From positions 1 through 64,000 of the forward strand of contig JAKSYS010000247.1 of NCBI GenBank assembly GCA_022925895.1: a DNA stretch of 64,000 nt, in the 5' to 3' direction. Of this stretch, positions 26,477 through 37,556 are shown piece after piece. The translations under genes and the position numbers were made by a program. How positions within the stretch are numbered: position 1 is the stretch's first letter; each line of letters starts with the position of its first letter. The stretch comes from Fragilaria crotonensis. Lineage: Eukaryota; Bacillariophyta; Fragilariophyceae; Fragilariales; Fragilariaceae. The notes under the pieces are model-generated. The model did not search any database. It saw only the letters and a program-made list of their open reading frames with translations, and was not told the DNA's origin.

Positions 26477-29198
26477 CAGGCCTCATTATTTTCGGGGTTT
26501 TTTTTATTTTCCGGAATTTTCCCGAAATTAAGGTCTGAGCAACTCCCGAAAATAACGGTGACGTGGCACTTTTCTCTCGTACAACGCCGTGTTAAAAATG
26601 CTCAAACTTTGACGGTCAAAGGGACGATGATAAAGTCGTCAGATTTTAATTCTGAAGTTGCAAACTAATCACCATGACACCCAAGAAGACCAAGGGTGCT
26701 TTGAAATTTCATCAAGATTGGGAGGTGAAGTATGCTGTGCAGATTTGCGCACGTGATCCGGTGTCAAAAGATGTGACGAGTGTGGTGTGTTTGATGTGCA
26801 CAAACTTCGGCCGTGACGATGGTGACGCTCCTGACCGCAAGCAAAGAGGACATCAAATGATAAATACTACACAGCTCCATGGCGCTCTGATAACTTTGTC
26901 AGCCATCTTCGAACGCAGCATGCAACAATGTGGGAGGAGTATAAGAAGCTCACACGAAGAAAGAAATCTTTCTTTGTCACAACCGAAGCACCGGAGGCAG
27001 TGAACCTACGTTCCTTTGTTCAACCAGAAGCAAGTGTCAAGGCTAAGATTATTGCAAAGCAGAAGTGTTCCTTTGTCATTGATGGAGATATTGTGTCGAA
27101 AATAATTGCTGATTTACTTCTGACTCCGGCAGCAAGAACAACTGAAGGTGGAGATGCAGACGAGGTTCTTGACGATGACCCAGATGTATCCAATGCATCC
27201 TCGCTATCATCCGTAGCTAGGTCAGAAGGAGAGGAAGGTAATGACAATACTGATGAGCTGCCTACTAACAGTGATCACTTTCTCGTGTTGGAAAAGAAAA
27301 GAATCCTGAAAATGTTCGTGTATAACCCTGAAGATGATATGTACACTGCAAAGGTGAACTCCGTACTCAAATTGAACCTTGTGGCCAAATTTGTTGCGAT
27401 TGGAGTGTCATTCCGCCAAGCCAGTAAGTTATACCATTCGGTAAAAGAAGAAACAGGCATGGGCTCATTGGGATCAGTCAATGATTATGAAGTTGGACAG
27501 CTTTGTCGCATCGTGTGTGCAGTCAAGAATCTACAGTACCTCAAAGAGCTCTTCAAGAAGATTTGGGCCTTCTCAATTGGACTTGACGCTGGAAATAATG
27601 CAGGTTCATCATACCTTGACATCCGGATGCGCTGCTACTTTAAAGGTGACCTTCAGAATCTTCACCTATTGGCTATTCCAATGCGAGCGACACACTGGTG
27701 AATACCAGTTCAACCTAGTAGTAACTCTTCTGGATGTTCTCGCTCCAAATTGGAGACACCAGCTGATTGGAATTGCAACAGATGGTGCGTCAACCATGAC
27801 AGGTTGCGTTAAGGGTACGAGCACTCGTTTATCAAAAGAATGTCATTCTCGCATCTTCCGAATCTGGTGTGGCGCACACAACTTGATCTCGTGATGAAGC
27901 GAGCATTCAACAAGCTATGCAACGAGAGATTCCTTGACACACTCACAAGTGTCACGGGGCACTGCGACGTCAGCAGAATTTGATTGCCGACATGAAGTCA
28001 ACATGTCCAACATTCGTCACAACTCGGTGGATGTCAATGGGAAAGCTTTGAAGTGGTTGATTGACAAGCGAGTACGATTGATGAGACACTTCACTGAAAA
28101 AGCCGGCATGCACACCATCCATTGACTGGTGGATTGTTGTTGCAGTAATTTACCCTCTGGTGCAACGTGTTGAAGCAACGTTCACTGCACTTCAAGGTAT
28201 GAACACTCTTGTGTGCGAACAAAAATCACAATTGTCCAAACTTGTTTATGATTTGCAAAATCGGACATGCATTGATGGCCCCATGACTGCTCAAGACCGT
28301 GCTCGGCTTTTCCCACCAACGCCGGAAGAACAGCTTCTTTTGAGTGAGTTCTTCTTTTACAACTCGTACTACGTAACTCGGGTGAAGACAGCTGAAGCCA
28401 TAGAGGAGGCAGGGATGACAGTGCAGATGGAACTTGATCAATTAAAAGAAGCGAGCGGAATCGAAACAGGGTCGCCATACCATGCTGTCCTGAAGGCAGT
28501 GGCATCCTTTGGGCTCATGATTGTAGATGGCGTGTCAAAAATTGTGGCTGAGCAACGTGGTGTAGTTGAGGATGGAGGTGTCCTTGTCATGGATGAGATT
28601 CCCCCTGTTTTACCAGTTGATCTGTGTGGCATGACACCGCGTGATTTTTCCAGAGCATTACAAAATCAGAAGGATCGTCTTTTGGCAAAGGTTTCAGAGG
28701 ATGATATTGAAGCTATTGATGCCCAATTCCGACGACTCAGGATTGCATACCGTGAAGAGACAGGATTGAAAGTGATGTTGGATGCAGTTCACTCCCAGGC
28801 CACACTTCAGGCCTTCAAAGACAGTTGGAGCCCTCTTGGAAAGGAGTATAATGCATTGAAAGAGTATTGTGGTGGCATTGCTAGTGTGATGCCTGGGACA
28901 AGCTCGGTGGAATCCGATTTCTCCCTTATCAATTGGACACGGGATCCACATTCAAAGTCGTTAACAGACTTCTCCTTGGAATCAATTTTACATTGCAAAC
29001 AATACAGAACCTTGGAGAGTCTGTCTACTTAGTTATTAGTTCATGAGTGTTAAGAAAAGAGTTACTTTTAGGCACTTAATGGCGAGCAAATAGCGTCAAA
29101 CAACCAACTCCCGAATTTAATCCGAAAATAAGTTTTCAAAACTCCCGAATTTAGCTATTTTCGTTATTTTCGGATTTACACGAAAATAATGAGGCCTG
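26477..29198 (+). mobile_element. hAT DNA transposon 1 (2,722 bp)
   Basis: Terminal inverted repeats of 18 bp are perfect: CAGGCCTCATTATTTTCG at 26477-26494 and its reverse complement at 29181-29198. They are flanked by an exact 8-bp duplication, CTCCCAAC, the hAT hallmark. Subterminal copies of ACTCCCGAA occur near both ends (26540s; 29104 and 29141), likely transposase-binding sites. The interior carries a hAT transposase with BED finger and hATC dimerisation region in several frames. Perfect ends with a decayed gene suggest a recent insertion mobilised by another copy's transposase, unless the breaks are sequence errors. Confidence 0.95.
26674..29032 (+). pseudogene. hAT transposase, disrupted
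   Basis: Coding potential starts at ATG 26674 and runs through the element in changing frames: 26674-26860, 26860-27690, 27650-27890, then several short pieces, and 28130-29032. Recognisable parts in order are a BED-type zinc finger (CLMCTNFGRDD ... HLRTQH), the catalytic-core segment IATDGASTMTG, WCGAHNL, and the C-terminal hATC dimerisation motif (TSSVESDFSLINWTRD). At least five frame changes and internal stops occur, more per kilobase than in neighbouring cellular genes, so real decay is likely. No splice-site set that would repair all breaks was found. Confidence 0.85.
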
Positions 29199-29206
29199 CT
29201 CCCAAC
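29199..29206. repeat. Target-site duplication, right (CTCCCAAC)
   Basis: Eight bases immediately after the right TIR, identical to the left duplication. Confidence 0.9.
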
Positions 29207-29533
29207 TCTTGCTCCGTAAGATTACCACACACAACCGTTGCACTCCAGTACTCCAGTACTGCAGATACCGAACACTACTGTACTTTCTCAAATTTGTATC
29301 ATACGCGATCGTACGCCACGGAAGAGTACTTTTATGAATGCATTTAGTCTACGAGGACAGGCTACTCCAGTACAGCTATACTACATGGTTACTGCCATTT
29401 CGAGTAGTAGAGTCGCGTAACAACCAACACACTGTGACCGTCGAACGCGATCGGTATCGTGTTTCTCATCAACAAGTTTTACAGGGCTGCAATCGAAAAA
29501 GCAAGAAGTGAAAGTATTGAGCTCTTTTGACCG
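29207..29533. other. Spacer upstream of transhydrogenase
   Basis: No gene. GTAC palindromes (CCAGTACTCCAGTACTGCAG) lie near 29244-29265 and another near 29368. Probably the promoter of the transhydrogenase gene. Confidence 0.5.
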
Positions 29534-30913
29534 ATGAGCGTACGTTCGTCGATCAATAGCCAAATCAGATTACTGGGTTGCAGTCGACGGTTCTCCACAG
29601 ACGATGCACTTGATAGGATATGTGAACTGGCAGCATCAAATCTGCGGTTCGGACCAGGCTCGACCGCAGAGGTAGGAAAAGATCTCGCGGAAAGCTTCAA
29701 GGCCAGTCGGGTTGTTGTATTCACAGACGCCAATATTGAAAAGCTTCCTCCGATGCATGTGCTGTCGGAGTCATTGGAACGAAGTGGGATAGGTTTTTCA
29801 GTGTACAATCAAGTGCGCATTGAGCCGAATGATGTTAGTTTCAGGCATGCAATTGAGTTTTTGAGATTACACGGAGCTTATGACGCCATCGTTGCACTCG
29901 GTGGGGGGTCTGTCATCGATACAGCCAAGGCAGCAAATCTCTATGCGTCTGTCAGGCCCTCAGACTTCTATGACTATGTGAACCCACCCATCGGCAAAGG
30001 ACTACCAATTCCAACGGCAACCCGACTTCCCCCTCTTATTGCGATTCCGACAACAGCGGGCACAGGCAGCGAGACTACTGGCGTGGCAATATTTGATGAC
30101 ACACCTACCAAATCCAAAACAGGCATTGCCAACCGATCGTTGAAACCAACGTTAGGTATTGTGGATCCTGATAATACCAAGACGTTGCCGGAGCGAGTCG
30201 CTGTTTATTCGGGCCTTGATGTACTCTGCCATGCGCTTGAATCATACACAGCGCTACCATTCAACCAACGACCTCGACCAGATTCGCCACTTCTTCGACC
30301 TGCTTATCAAGGTTCAAATCCAATCAGCGATGTGTGGTCCATCTTCGCATTAGAAACATGCGCGACGCACCTCCCTCGCGTGATCCTTGACAACAACGAT
30401 GATTCTCGAGCACAAATGTTGATTGCCAGCTCGGCGGCTGGTTTGGGTTTCGGCAACGCAGGGGTCCATCTTTGCCACGGCATGTCGTATCCAATATCGA
30501 GTCAAGTGAAATCAACATACGTTTCCGATTATGTCGGCGCAGATCATGCCATGATTCCCCATGGCCTTTCTGTTATTGTAGGCGCGCCCGCCGTCTTCGC
30601 ATTCACGGGCATTGCAAATGCCGAAAGGCACGCCAAATGTGCCCGCATCTTAGCAACTGCGCGTGGCGTCGATGGTGGTTCTTTGAACTGCACAAAAGGA
30701 GACTACGCCGGATGCTGGTTGGCAGAGGAAATCAGAGAGCTCTTGCAGGTGGTTAACGTTCCACTCGGATTACATCAGTTCGGCTACACAGAGGCAGACA
30801 TTCCCAGTTTGGTGGAAGGTACACTTCCACAGCATCGAGTCACAAAGATCTCTCCTAGAAAAGTTGGCCGCAAGGAGATAGAGGATCTATTTGTGGCAGC
30901 GATGTCAGCGTAG
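29534..30913 (+). CDS. Hydroxyacid-oxoacid transhydrogenase (ADHFE1-like)
   Basis: Iron-containing alcohol dehydrogenase family, HOT subgroup: transfers hydride between 4-hydroxybutyrate and 2-oxoglutarate in mitochondria. 459 residues, close to animal ADHFE1. A short Arg/Ser-rich presequence (MSVRSSINSQIRLLGCSRR) is followed by the NAD-binding motif ALGGGSVIDTAKA (about residue 118), PTTAGTGSE, and the subgroup-specific block FNQRPRPDSPLLRPAYQGSNP. Metal ligands are visible as Asp in YSGLDVLCHALE and His in HLCHGMSYP and MIPHG. Intact and intronless. Downstream it converges with the LRR gene. Confidence 0.92.
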   Translation: MSVRSSINSQIRLLGCSRRFSTDDALDRICELAASNLRFGPGSTAEVGKDLAESFKASRVVVFTDANIEKLPPMHVLSESLERSGIGFSVYNQVRIEPNDVSFRHAIEFLRLHGAYDAIVALGGGSVIDTAKAANLYASVRPSDFYDYVNPPIGKGLPIPTATRLPPLIAIPTTAGTGSETTGVAIFDDTPTKSKTGIANRSLKPTLGIVDPDNTKTLPERVAVYSGLDVLCHALESYTALPFNQRPRPDSPLLRPAYQGSNPISDVWSIFALETCATHLPRVILDNNDDSRAQMLIASSAAGLGFGNAGVHLCHGMSYPISSQVKSTYVSDYVGADHAMIPHGLSVIVGAPAVFAFTGIANAERHAKCARILATARGVDGGSLNCTKGDYAGCWLAEEIRELLQVVNVPLGLHQFGYTEADIPSLVEGTLPQHRVTKISPRKVGRKEIEDLFVAAMSA

Positions 30914-31032
30914 TGGCATTCTTATTCGCCATGAATGAGCTATGAACTATTGGGGTACTCTTGCACGCTTCGCGAAACGCGGATCGTCCAAGACCTAACC
31001 ACCGGAGATGCAGTTCACACAGCAAGCGCATT

Positions 31033-32307
31033 TCACTTCTGCACAATCCACTTGGACTGCACCGTCGTCACAAAAAGAATTTTCGAGCGTTCCAGTAAGT
31101 TTGTTTTGGTGAAGCTGAGGATCGCGGTGAAATTACTGAACTGTGAAGGGATTTCCCCTGTTAGCATGTTGTCAGAGACACTGAAAATGTTGAGAGTGTT
31201 GGCACTAGATCTGGATGATCTAGATTTGAACAGAACGTCAAGCGAACCAGTCAGCTTGTTGCTTCCAAAATCGGCGTATTGCAACGTAGGTATGCTCAAG
31301 AACCCGGGTGGAAGTCCTCCGGTTAACTCGTTTTCCCTAATGATGAAGTTCTCCATCTTGCGAAAGCTAGAAACGCACGAGGGGATGGTGCCGCTCAAAT
31401 AATTTCCCGAAAGATCCAGCGTCACCAAATGCTTCCCTAGCAAACAAAGCTCCTCAGGGAAGACCCCCTTCAGACCATTCGAAGCTGTTCAACAACGCAA
31501 CGCGTAAGAAAACGACAACCCGGTCCACAGCGAGCCCGCACGAGTACATACCAAGATTAAGCTTGCTAACAGCGAAGTCCCCTGTAGACAATTCTTTACA
31601 CCTCTCGACACCATACCATTTGCAGGAATTCTTCCATAGCGTTTCCCATCCGAACTGTATACCCCAACCCTCCCCCGCGGCAGAACGAAATAAAGCCAGT
31701 AGTGCATACTTTTGCACTACTTGAAGCTTAGGCGTCGGTTCTGTTGAGTCTTCTTCTTGTGCCACAAGATCGGCAAATACCTGTCCTTGATATGTACTAG
31801 AATTCAACAAGATAGCCTTGCTCGTGTGGTTGTCCAAGATATCAAGATGTACCGCTCAGCCTCTGACAAAGGCTTTTCTTCAGTCCCCTGGGAGATGGCT
31901 GCGAGATCTGCGGAACCTTTCCTCCCCGTGCCACTACCCTCGATTCGATAGTAAACGAGAAGCGCGAGACCGCATAGTACCGACGATATAGCCACGAAGA
32001 GACAACAGTATCCCAATCGTAGATGTTTGCGTTTCAGATCCGTTGGAAATGCCGGTTGAGCATCCTCGGACCTTTTCACTGTCTCAATGTATGTATCAAC
32101 GTCAACTTCAAAGAACTCGTCCTCAACCGAGTCGGCATGGGTAGAATCTGATACCGCTAACGGTTCCTTCGACATCAAACTCGTTGTTGACATGATACTT
32201 CTTGATCTCCCCATGATGACACTTCCAAAATCCATCTCGTGATCATAAACGTAGCTAGCATCGTAGCTATTGTCCAACGAGTCGTCGTCTCGGGCGAATC
32301 GCACCAT
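31033..32307 (-). CDS. LRR transmembrane protein, diatom type
   Basis: Single-pass membrane protein with an acidic cytosolic N-terminus, a hydrophobic helix (YCCLFVAISSVLCGLALLVY) near residue 105, and a C-terminal leucine-rich repeat region of plant type (LDLSGNYLSGTIP, IRENELTGGLP, FSVSDNMLTGEIP). About 402 residues, starting at ATG 32307. One 67-nt intron (31485-31551, GTATGT to AACAG) interrupts the first LRR; splicing gives LNLASNGLKGVFPEELC. A one-base frame break near 31838-31855, just after the membrane segment, is needed to connect both halves. The C-terminus (SKWIVQK) is short, so the repeat domain has only about five units. Ligand unknown. Confidence 0.78.
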
Positions 32308-32848
32308 TGTGCTGCTCTCTTCTGATGAACAATGTTGTTGGCTGTTACTTGCGATGTGGAGCAATCAAGGCCAGTTGCTGGACTGTTGCTATGTTACTCC
32401 GGAGTATGGTATGCGTTTCACTCATTTTCGACGTCACGGCAGGCGTCGGTCGTGTTATAAAATTTGACACAGTGGCGCCAAAGTTGGTCCTTCTCGACAA
32501 GGAAACAAGCAGAATTAGGCAGTGTGACACAAGCTGGGCTAACGACTACGAGTTGGCATGACGCATTACATACATGAAAATCTCATAGTCGAAAAAGTCA
32601 CAACGGATTGTGAATGTATGTTCTTCATCCAACGCACAATTATTGGCCTTTCCCTCCAATCGAAAAATACATGTGTGTTTGCCATTCCAAGGGCGGAATT
32701 AAGCGCCTTGAAAACGTGTACGAGGTGCGTCTACATTGTGTCCTGCCTTGTCGTATAAACTCAACAAAAAAATGTGCAACATTCGAAGTCATATTTATCA
32801 CACCACTAAACAATTCCATCGTGCTACCGTACTTGTACCAGCGCCACC
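32308..32848. other. Divergent spacer, LRR / thioredoxin
   Basis: No gene. Short open frames with no recognisable product. Likely a bidirectional promoter. Confidence 0.5.
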
Positions 32849-33235
32849 ATGTCAGAGCACACGGATGTTGAGACAGCAGACTCTATCATCCACTGCACGA
32901 ATGCGAACGACTACTACACTGCTCTAGAAACCGCAGGTGATCGCCTCGTTGTCGTCGATTGTTACGCCCCATGGTGCCCTCCATGTCAGCAGATTGCTCC
33001 CATTTTTGAGCGACTCGCCAGTGAATATCCTCATGTTGTTTTCATCAAGGTGGATATGGACCAAGCTGGAGCGAGTCTCAAGTCGGAATTGGGAGTGTGG
33101 GCGCTGCCAACATTTTGTTTCTTTCGACAAGGGAGAAAAGTGGGGTCTTTCATGGGAGCCAACGTTGCCCTGCTTCGACAAGGCCTAGAACATGACGGAC
33201 GCGTGACTATGTGTAGCATGTGCAGTATCCAATAA
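32849..33235 (+). CDS. Thioredoxin with WCPPC active site
   Basis: 128 residues, CCACCATG start context, no targeting peptide, so probably cytosolic (h-type-like). The thioredoxin fold is complete: WCPPC redox site at about residues 46-50, FIKVDMDQ strand, and the cis-proline in ALPTFCFF. WCPPC replaces the common WCGPC; this variant is known among plant and algal h-type thioredoxins and raises the redox potential. A Cys pair close to the C-terminus (MCSMCSIQ) is unusual. The protein lacks presequence-like residues. Confidence 0.92.
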   Translation: MSEHTDVETADSIIHCTNANDYYTALETAGDRLVVVDCYAPWCPPCQQIAPIFERLASEYPHVVFIKVDMDQAGASLKSELGVWALPTFCFFRQGRKVGSFMGANVALLRQGLEHDGRVTMCSMCSIQ

Positions 33236-33765
33236 CTATGCTTTTCAATCGAAGACAGGTTGTATTTGACAGTGTCCTGCTGCCCCTCGCCAGCCGTGGT
33301 TTTGCGGGAATGCTGGCGGGGAAATGTTCATTGCCCCAACGCGTCGTACGAAAAAAAAACTACATTCGCTACTTGCATGTAGTCGTAAGAAGGGCGGCAC
33401 CTACTAGCAGGGTGAGAAGAGAGCCTGCGGCAAAGTGTGATAGCCATCAAAACAACTTAAACGAAATCTAAGCCCGAGGGGTTCATCCACCGACTGCGTG
33501 TGGAGATGCACAATAACGTCGGAGGGTGATGGCGGCGCTGTTCTTGGTATTCTCAGCATGTGCAGACCACGCTCTTGCCGACACAGTTTGAAAGATACTC
33601 TCCAGCCTTTTTGTTTATTTTAGGTGTGGCTTTGTCAAAGGTATGGCTTTCTTCAGGGCGAACGCCTGACCTGGCTTTCGAATATCTCCGGTAGGACGTA
33701 AAATGTCAACGGCCGAGCAAAATATTTGAGAATGTTTATGAACAAGTAACACCACTAGATGAATG
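33236..33765. other. Spacer without gene
   Basis: Contains an A9 homopolymer near 33350 and no plausible coding region. Between the thioredoxin and MAP kinase 3' ends. Confidence 0.5.
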
Positions 33766-35612
33766 CTAGCCATTTGGTATCTTAGGCTGAGGATTTGTGG
33801 ACATCTCTTCGTGCTGCTGTCGATACCATCGTACTTCGTCGTACGTATGCTGCTTCACTACACCAATGTCCACACTTGGGGAGTTCAGGAAGTCGGGCGC
33901 TTCCAAAGGCGAGCCTTCCCTCTCCAAGTCTTTTCTTCGTACTGCCTTTAAAAAATCGTGCTCCAAAGCTTCTTCCGCAGTACACCTATGCTCAGGATGG
34001 AACTGGAGCATTTTCTTTAGCAGATCAATGGCGCTTGGATCAGCTTTCGGATACAGTGACTCTAGAGGCTTTCCCGTGGAATATGGCAACTGCTTGAGAT
34101 ACTCAGCGGTTTCAATTCCTTCGATATCCTTAGGGGTCCCCACAATGCCAAGAATCACGCTAAGTTGATCCAACAGGTCGTCCTTTTCTTCTTTGCCTGA
34201 TAACGGGTAGCACGAACCACCAGGGAACAGCGGGGATCGGTCTTGGTAATTGCCTTCTTGCATGCTCAAGAGTTCAGCCAAGATGCATCCTAGCGACCAG
34301 ATGTCGACAGCTGACGTATAGGGTTGAACCAGTATCAGCTCCGGTGCTCGATACCACCGAGTCACCACGTGCTTCGTGAGCTGTCGCGTAAGACCGCGTT
34401 TCTGAATTGGAATGGTCAGCATTCATCACCACGTGACCTTTGTCGATGGCACTACATCACACCATGACTTACCGGCGGTGATGCCATACCTGGAGGTAAA
34501 GACTTTGCCTCCGGGTCGTTTTTCTCCATATCTAAAATCGGCTCCACAACGTCGTCCGTTGAATTAGTAGTCGATGGAGTAACAATTCGTGCCAATCCGA
34601 AATCACAGATCTGTTCCATAGAGTTAGGATGAAGCTCAGCCGCAAACATTCAACATTAGGGGGCACGTACCTTGAGAGAGCAATCCTCATTCAGCAGAAT
34701 GTTCGCAGGCTTCTGCTCCATCAAAGATTGAGTGTGGTACGCATTAATGCATTAGAACTGAAAATCCAAACGTCGTGGGCATAACTCTGCGGAAACTCAC
34801 CAAATCACGATGTATTACCGAGGACGAGTGTATAAAGCGAAGTCCAGCCAATATCTGATAAAGAAATGTCTTTGCGGAGAATGCACACGTCAGATAAGAA
34901 ACAAGGTGAAAACATTGCTGAGAAGAATCGACTTACTTGTATGTGCTCAGTTGTTAAATACTGCGGAGACATGATCAATTTATACAAATCGGTATCAACG
35001 TCTGAGGCGGAATAAGGAAGTTAACAACAGCTGGGCGAGTGGAGATCAAAGCAGATGAACCGACTTACATTCGAACACAAGGTACAACTCATGAAATTCC
35101 TCAAGATTCAGTGGTTGCACGACATCGATCAAATTGATGATACATTCATGACCTCGAAGGTTTCGCAAGATATGGATCTCTCTATACAACCGAACAGCGT
35201 CCACTTCTTGTTCAAAGGCAGAGGTAATCCTCTTAATGGCGACGAGCTCCTGTGTCAACATATCTTTGGCTTGTGCCACCTCCCCATAGGATCCTCTGCC
35301 GAGCATGCGCACCAGTTGATACCGTTCCCCTACTGACCATTCGGTAAAGTCATCAGATACGGTCATCGACTTATGAGGCTTTGGTGTTGGCATCGGAGTC
35401 GCTGATTCCTGCATTCTCTGTGCTTGTTCCAAAGCTGCAGCGTTTTGAATCGAGCTCGTCATCAAGGGATCCGACAGGGTTTCGTTCAGAATTCTCCCCA
35501 AGCTCGCTGGCGTTGAGGGTGGAGCTGGGGGGACTTTAGCCACGGGACTCCACCCTCCTGACTTTTGACGCTTCGCCGGAGGGGTCCTCTCGCCATCGGT
35601 ATCTTGGTCCAT
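33766..35612 (-). CDS. MAP kinase-like Ser/Thr kinase (TKH activation loop)
   Basis: CMGC-group kinase of the MAPK type, 497 residues from six exons: 35612-35069, 35001-34937, 34869-34801, 34712-34671, 34610-34473 and 34401-33766. All five introns (60-88 nt) have GT-AG ends and their removal yields an unbroken kinase. Motifs: GRGSYGEV glycine loop, VAIKR lysine, FEYVDTDLYKLI hinge, HRDLKPANILL catalytic loop, DFGLA, and VVTRWYRAPEL. The activation loop carries an insertion of about 40 residues, Pro/Asp/Ser-rich. The usual T-x-Y phosphosite is T-K-H (LTKHVVTRWYRAPE), so Tyr is replaced by His, as in the TSH motif of Plasmodium MAP2. A disordered Pro/Ser-rich N-terminus of about 110 residues precedes the kinase. 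Substrates unknown. Confidence 0.9.
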
Positions 35613-36765
35613 TTGGCATGCGAGAATGAAGATACTTGTGGAAGGATTATGGGGGTGAGTTAGTTTGAAGATGACGTGCCATCCAATGATAGCGATACGT
35701 GTGAGGGATGGTGAGGACACCTACGGTACCATGTACTTGTAAATCCAGTATCCTTTGTATCGTTTCACATGCCTGCATGTATCATGTCTACTGACGCGTC
35801 TAACGCACCGACGAAGATCTTTTGGAGGATCTTTCGTGTGAAATTTGGTATTTAGTATAGAATATTTTAGCCCTGAAAATGTTACTGTATTGCCTAGCTT
35901 AAACTTAAACTACTGTACTATCTACTCAGTGGACTGGGTACACAGAGTTTCTATGACTCGTATGATATATTCATTCAAGAATATATATGAGTTACAACAG
36001 TACTCTCTTGTCAGGGGGACAAATGTCATACTATGTCATTCACGTACTCGGTACAGTAATCGTGCGTTGTAAAGTGCGACTGGCAACTGGCGATGGTTCT
36101 GGAAATTCCCCCATCATTCCTCGAGTACAGCCGATGGTACGATTACACAATTACGGATGGCTCCGCCCACTCGAGGACTCGACCTATGATGGAGATCTTC
36201 CGTGCACGATGAAATTGTGGCCTAGTCTTGATGAAGGATCCTCTATAGAATATAGAAAGGATGGCACTTACTATATGGACCTCTGTAGATTCGGGGCACG
36301 CGAAGAAACTAAATGCAGGGGAAGGTACAGTAGCGGGATCTAGAGAAGGTATGGAAACAAAAGCGTAGATGCACGAGATCCCTTTGATAACAGTGGCGTT
36401 ATGTTTAGGGACTAAAAAATGTATAGGAACACTCCTGTGCTATACATCGGTTCTAAGACCGTCGACTCGCGTAATTGTTTTGTCCACATACTTCACTCTC
36501 TCCCTCTCTGCAATCAACAACTGACGACTGCATTGAGTCACACGACGGGGATGCAGTTCGATAGCGTTTCTTGGACTACTGACCGCATGCAATAGGACAG
36601 TATTTTGACAAAAGTTGAGTTGCGTCTCTGTGATGCCCCACTGCTTCGCGACATGCTATAACGGTGCCAAAAGCTAAATCGCAACGCAGCGACCTCGCCG
36701 AGATCGAACGTTTGCTCGAATCATCAGCAGAAGACTGGTTGACAACAGGAATCCAAATCCACATT
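35613..36765. other. 1.15-kb spacer without gene
   Basis: Open frames such as 35987-36343 are short and contain no recognisable motif. GTAC palindromes occur around 35900-36060. Nothing else seen. Confidence 0.5.
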
Positions 36766-37556
36766 TCATTGATCAAGTTCCTGTTCCTTCACAACAGTGC
36801 ACACCTTGATCGAGTTCGCATCTGGCAAGAGCATCCAAATCTCTGCTGCTACTTCCCAATCGTCTGTTCGTGCCACTTGTTCGTAGATTCGTTTGCCGCG
36901 GTGGTAGTCAAAGACCATCCCATCAAGATCGTCTCCATAATAATCGCATTCATAAATGGAATCAATAAGCACCATATCCCGCAAACGACGAAAGCCTCGC
37001 AGTTGACCAGCCATGTGCGAGGCGCAGGAGTATTCACTATCTGGCGATCCGCACTGCAGGACAAAGGTCCGCAGAGCCCACGGGGACCCTGGCTCCGACT
37101 TGAGGTGACGCAAAAACAGTTCATCCAAAATTTTGACCGCGCCGCTGAGTTGAAGGTTGGGACCTCCGTTGGGGAGAATGGCATCAGCCGTCCAAGCATC
37201 ACAAATTTCGCCGCTGGAACGTCGCACCAGCGCACCGGCGCATAACAGCCGCTCGTCCTCGGCATTGTCAGGGTCGGTAGCAAACGCTTTGAGGGAAAGG
37301 AGACAAACTTCACCCTCTTCGAGGTTTCCAGCCTGGTCAAAAAATCGTCATCGGCTTCTTCGACCCAAACCTCAAGGAGTGGTGACAATCGGCATGGCAA
37401 GATTCCAGTTCGGCAACCGAAGCGTTGATTGCCAATGGAACGACTACGGTCAATGACAAATCCTTGGACTGCACCGAAGGGAATCATCACCAGCCAAATC
37501 GCTTTGATAATGCTTCTCCTCCTTCGCCAATGGTTGTATTGGCTGAGTGAGTCCAT
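36766..37556 (-). CDS. Predicted plastid-targeted protein, unknown function
   Basis: About 263 residues. The N-terminus has charged residues, a hydrophobic core (IIKAIWLVMIPFGAVQG) and then Phe directly after the probable cleavage site, followed by an Arg/Ser-rich stretch (RSRSIGNQRFG). This is the bipartite signal used for diatom plastid import. One base is missing near 37330-37336 (AAA run); with it the protein is continuous through LLSLKAFATDPDNAEDERLL, SGEICDAWTADAILPNGG and a C-terminal DYYGDDLDGM region. The compact alpha/beta pattern and the Glu/Asp-rich surface do not match a family I can name. The plus-strand frame covering the same bases is a shadow. Confidence 0.65.

Noticed and set aside
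26469-29206. TSD of hAT 1 as a by-product of the CTCCCAA microsatellite
   Set aside because: The right flank carries only a single copy of the 8-mer directly next to the TIR, and TIRs are perfect, so a genuine duplication is the better reading.
36664-37245. 193-codon plus-strand frame
   Set aside because: It is the antisense shadow of the plastid protein, which has a clear targeting signal and protein-like composition.
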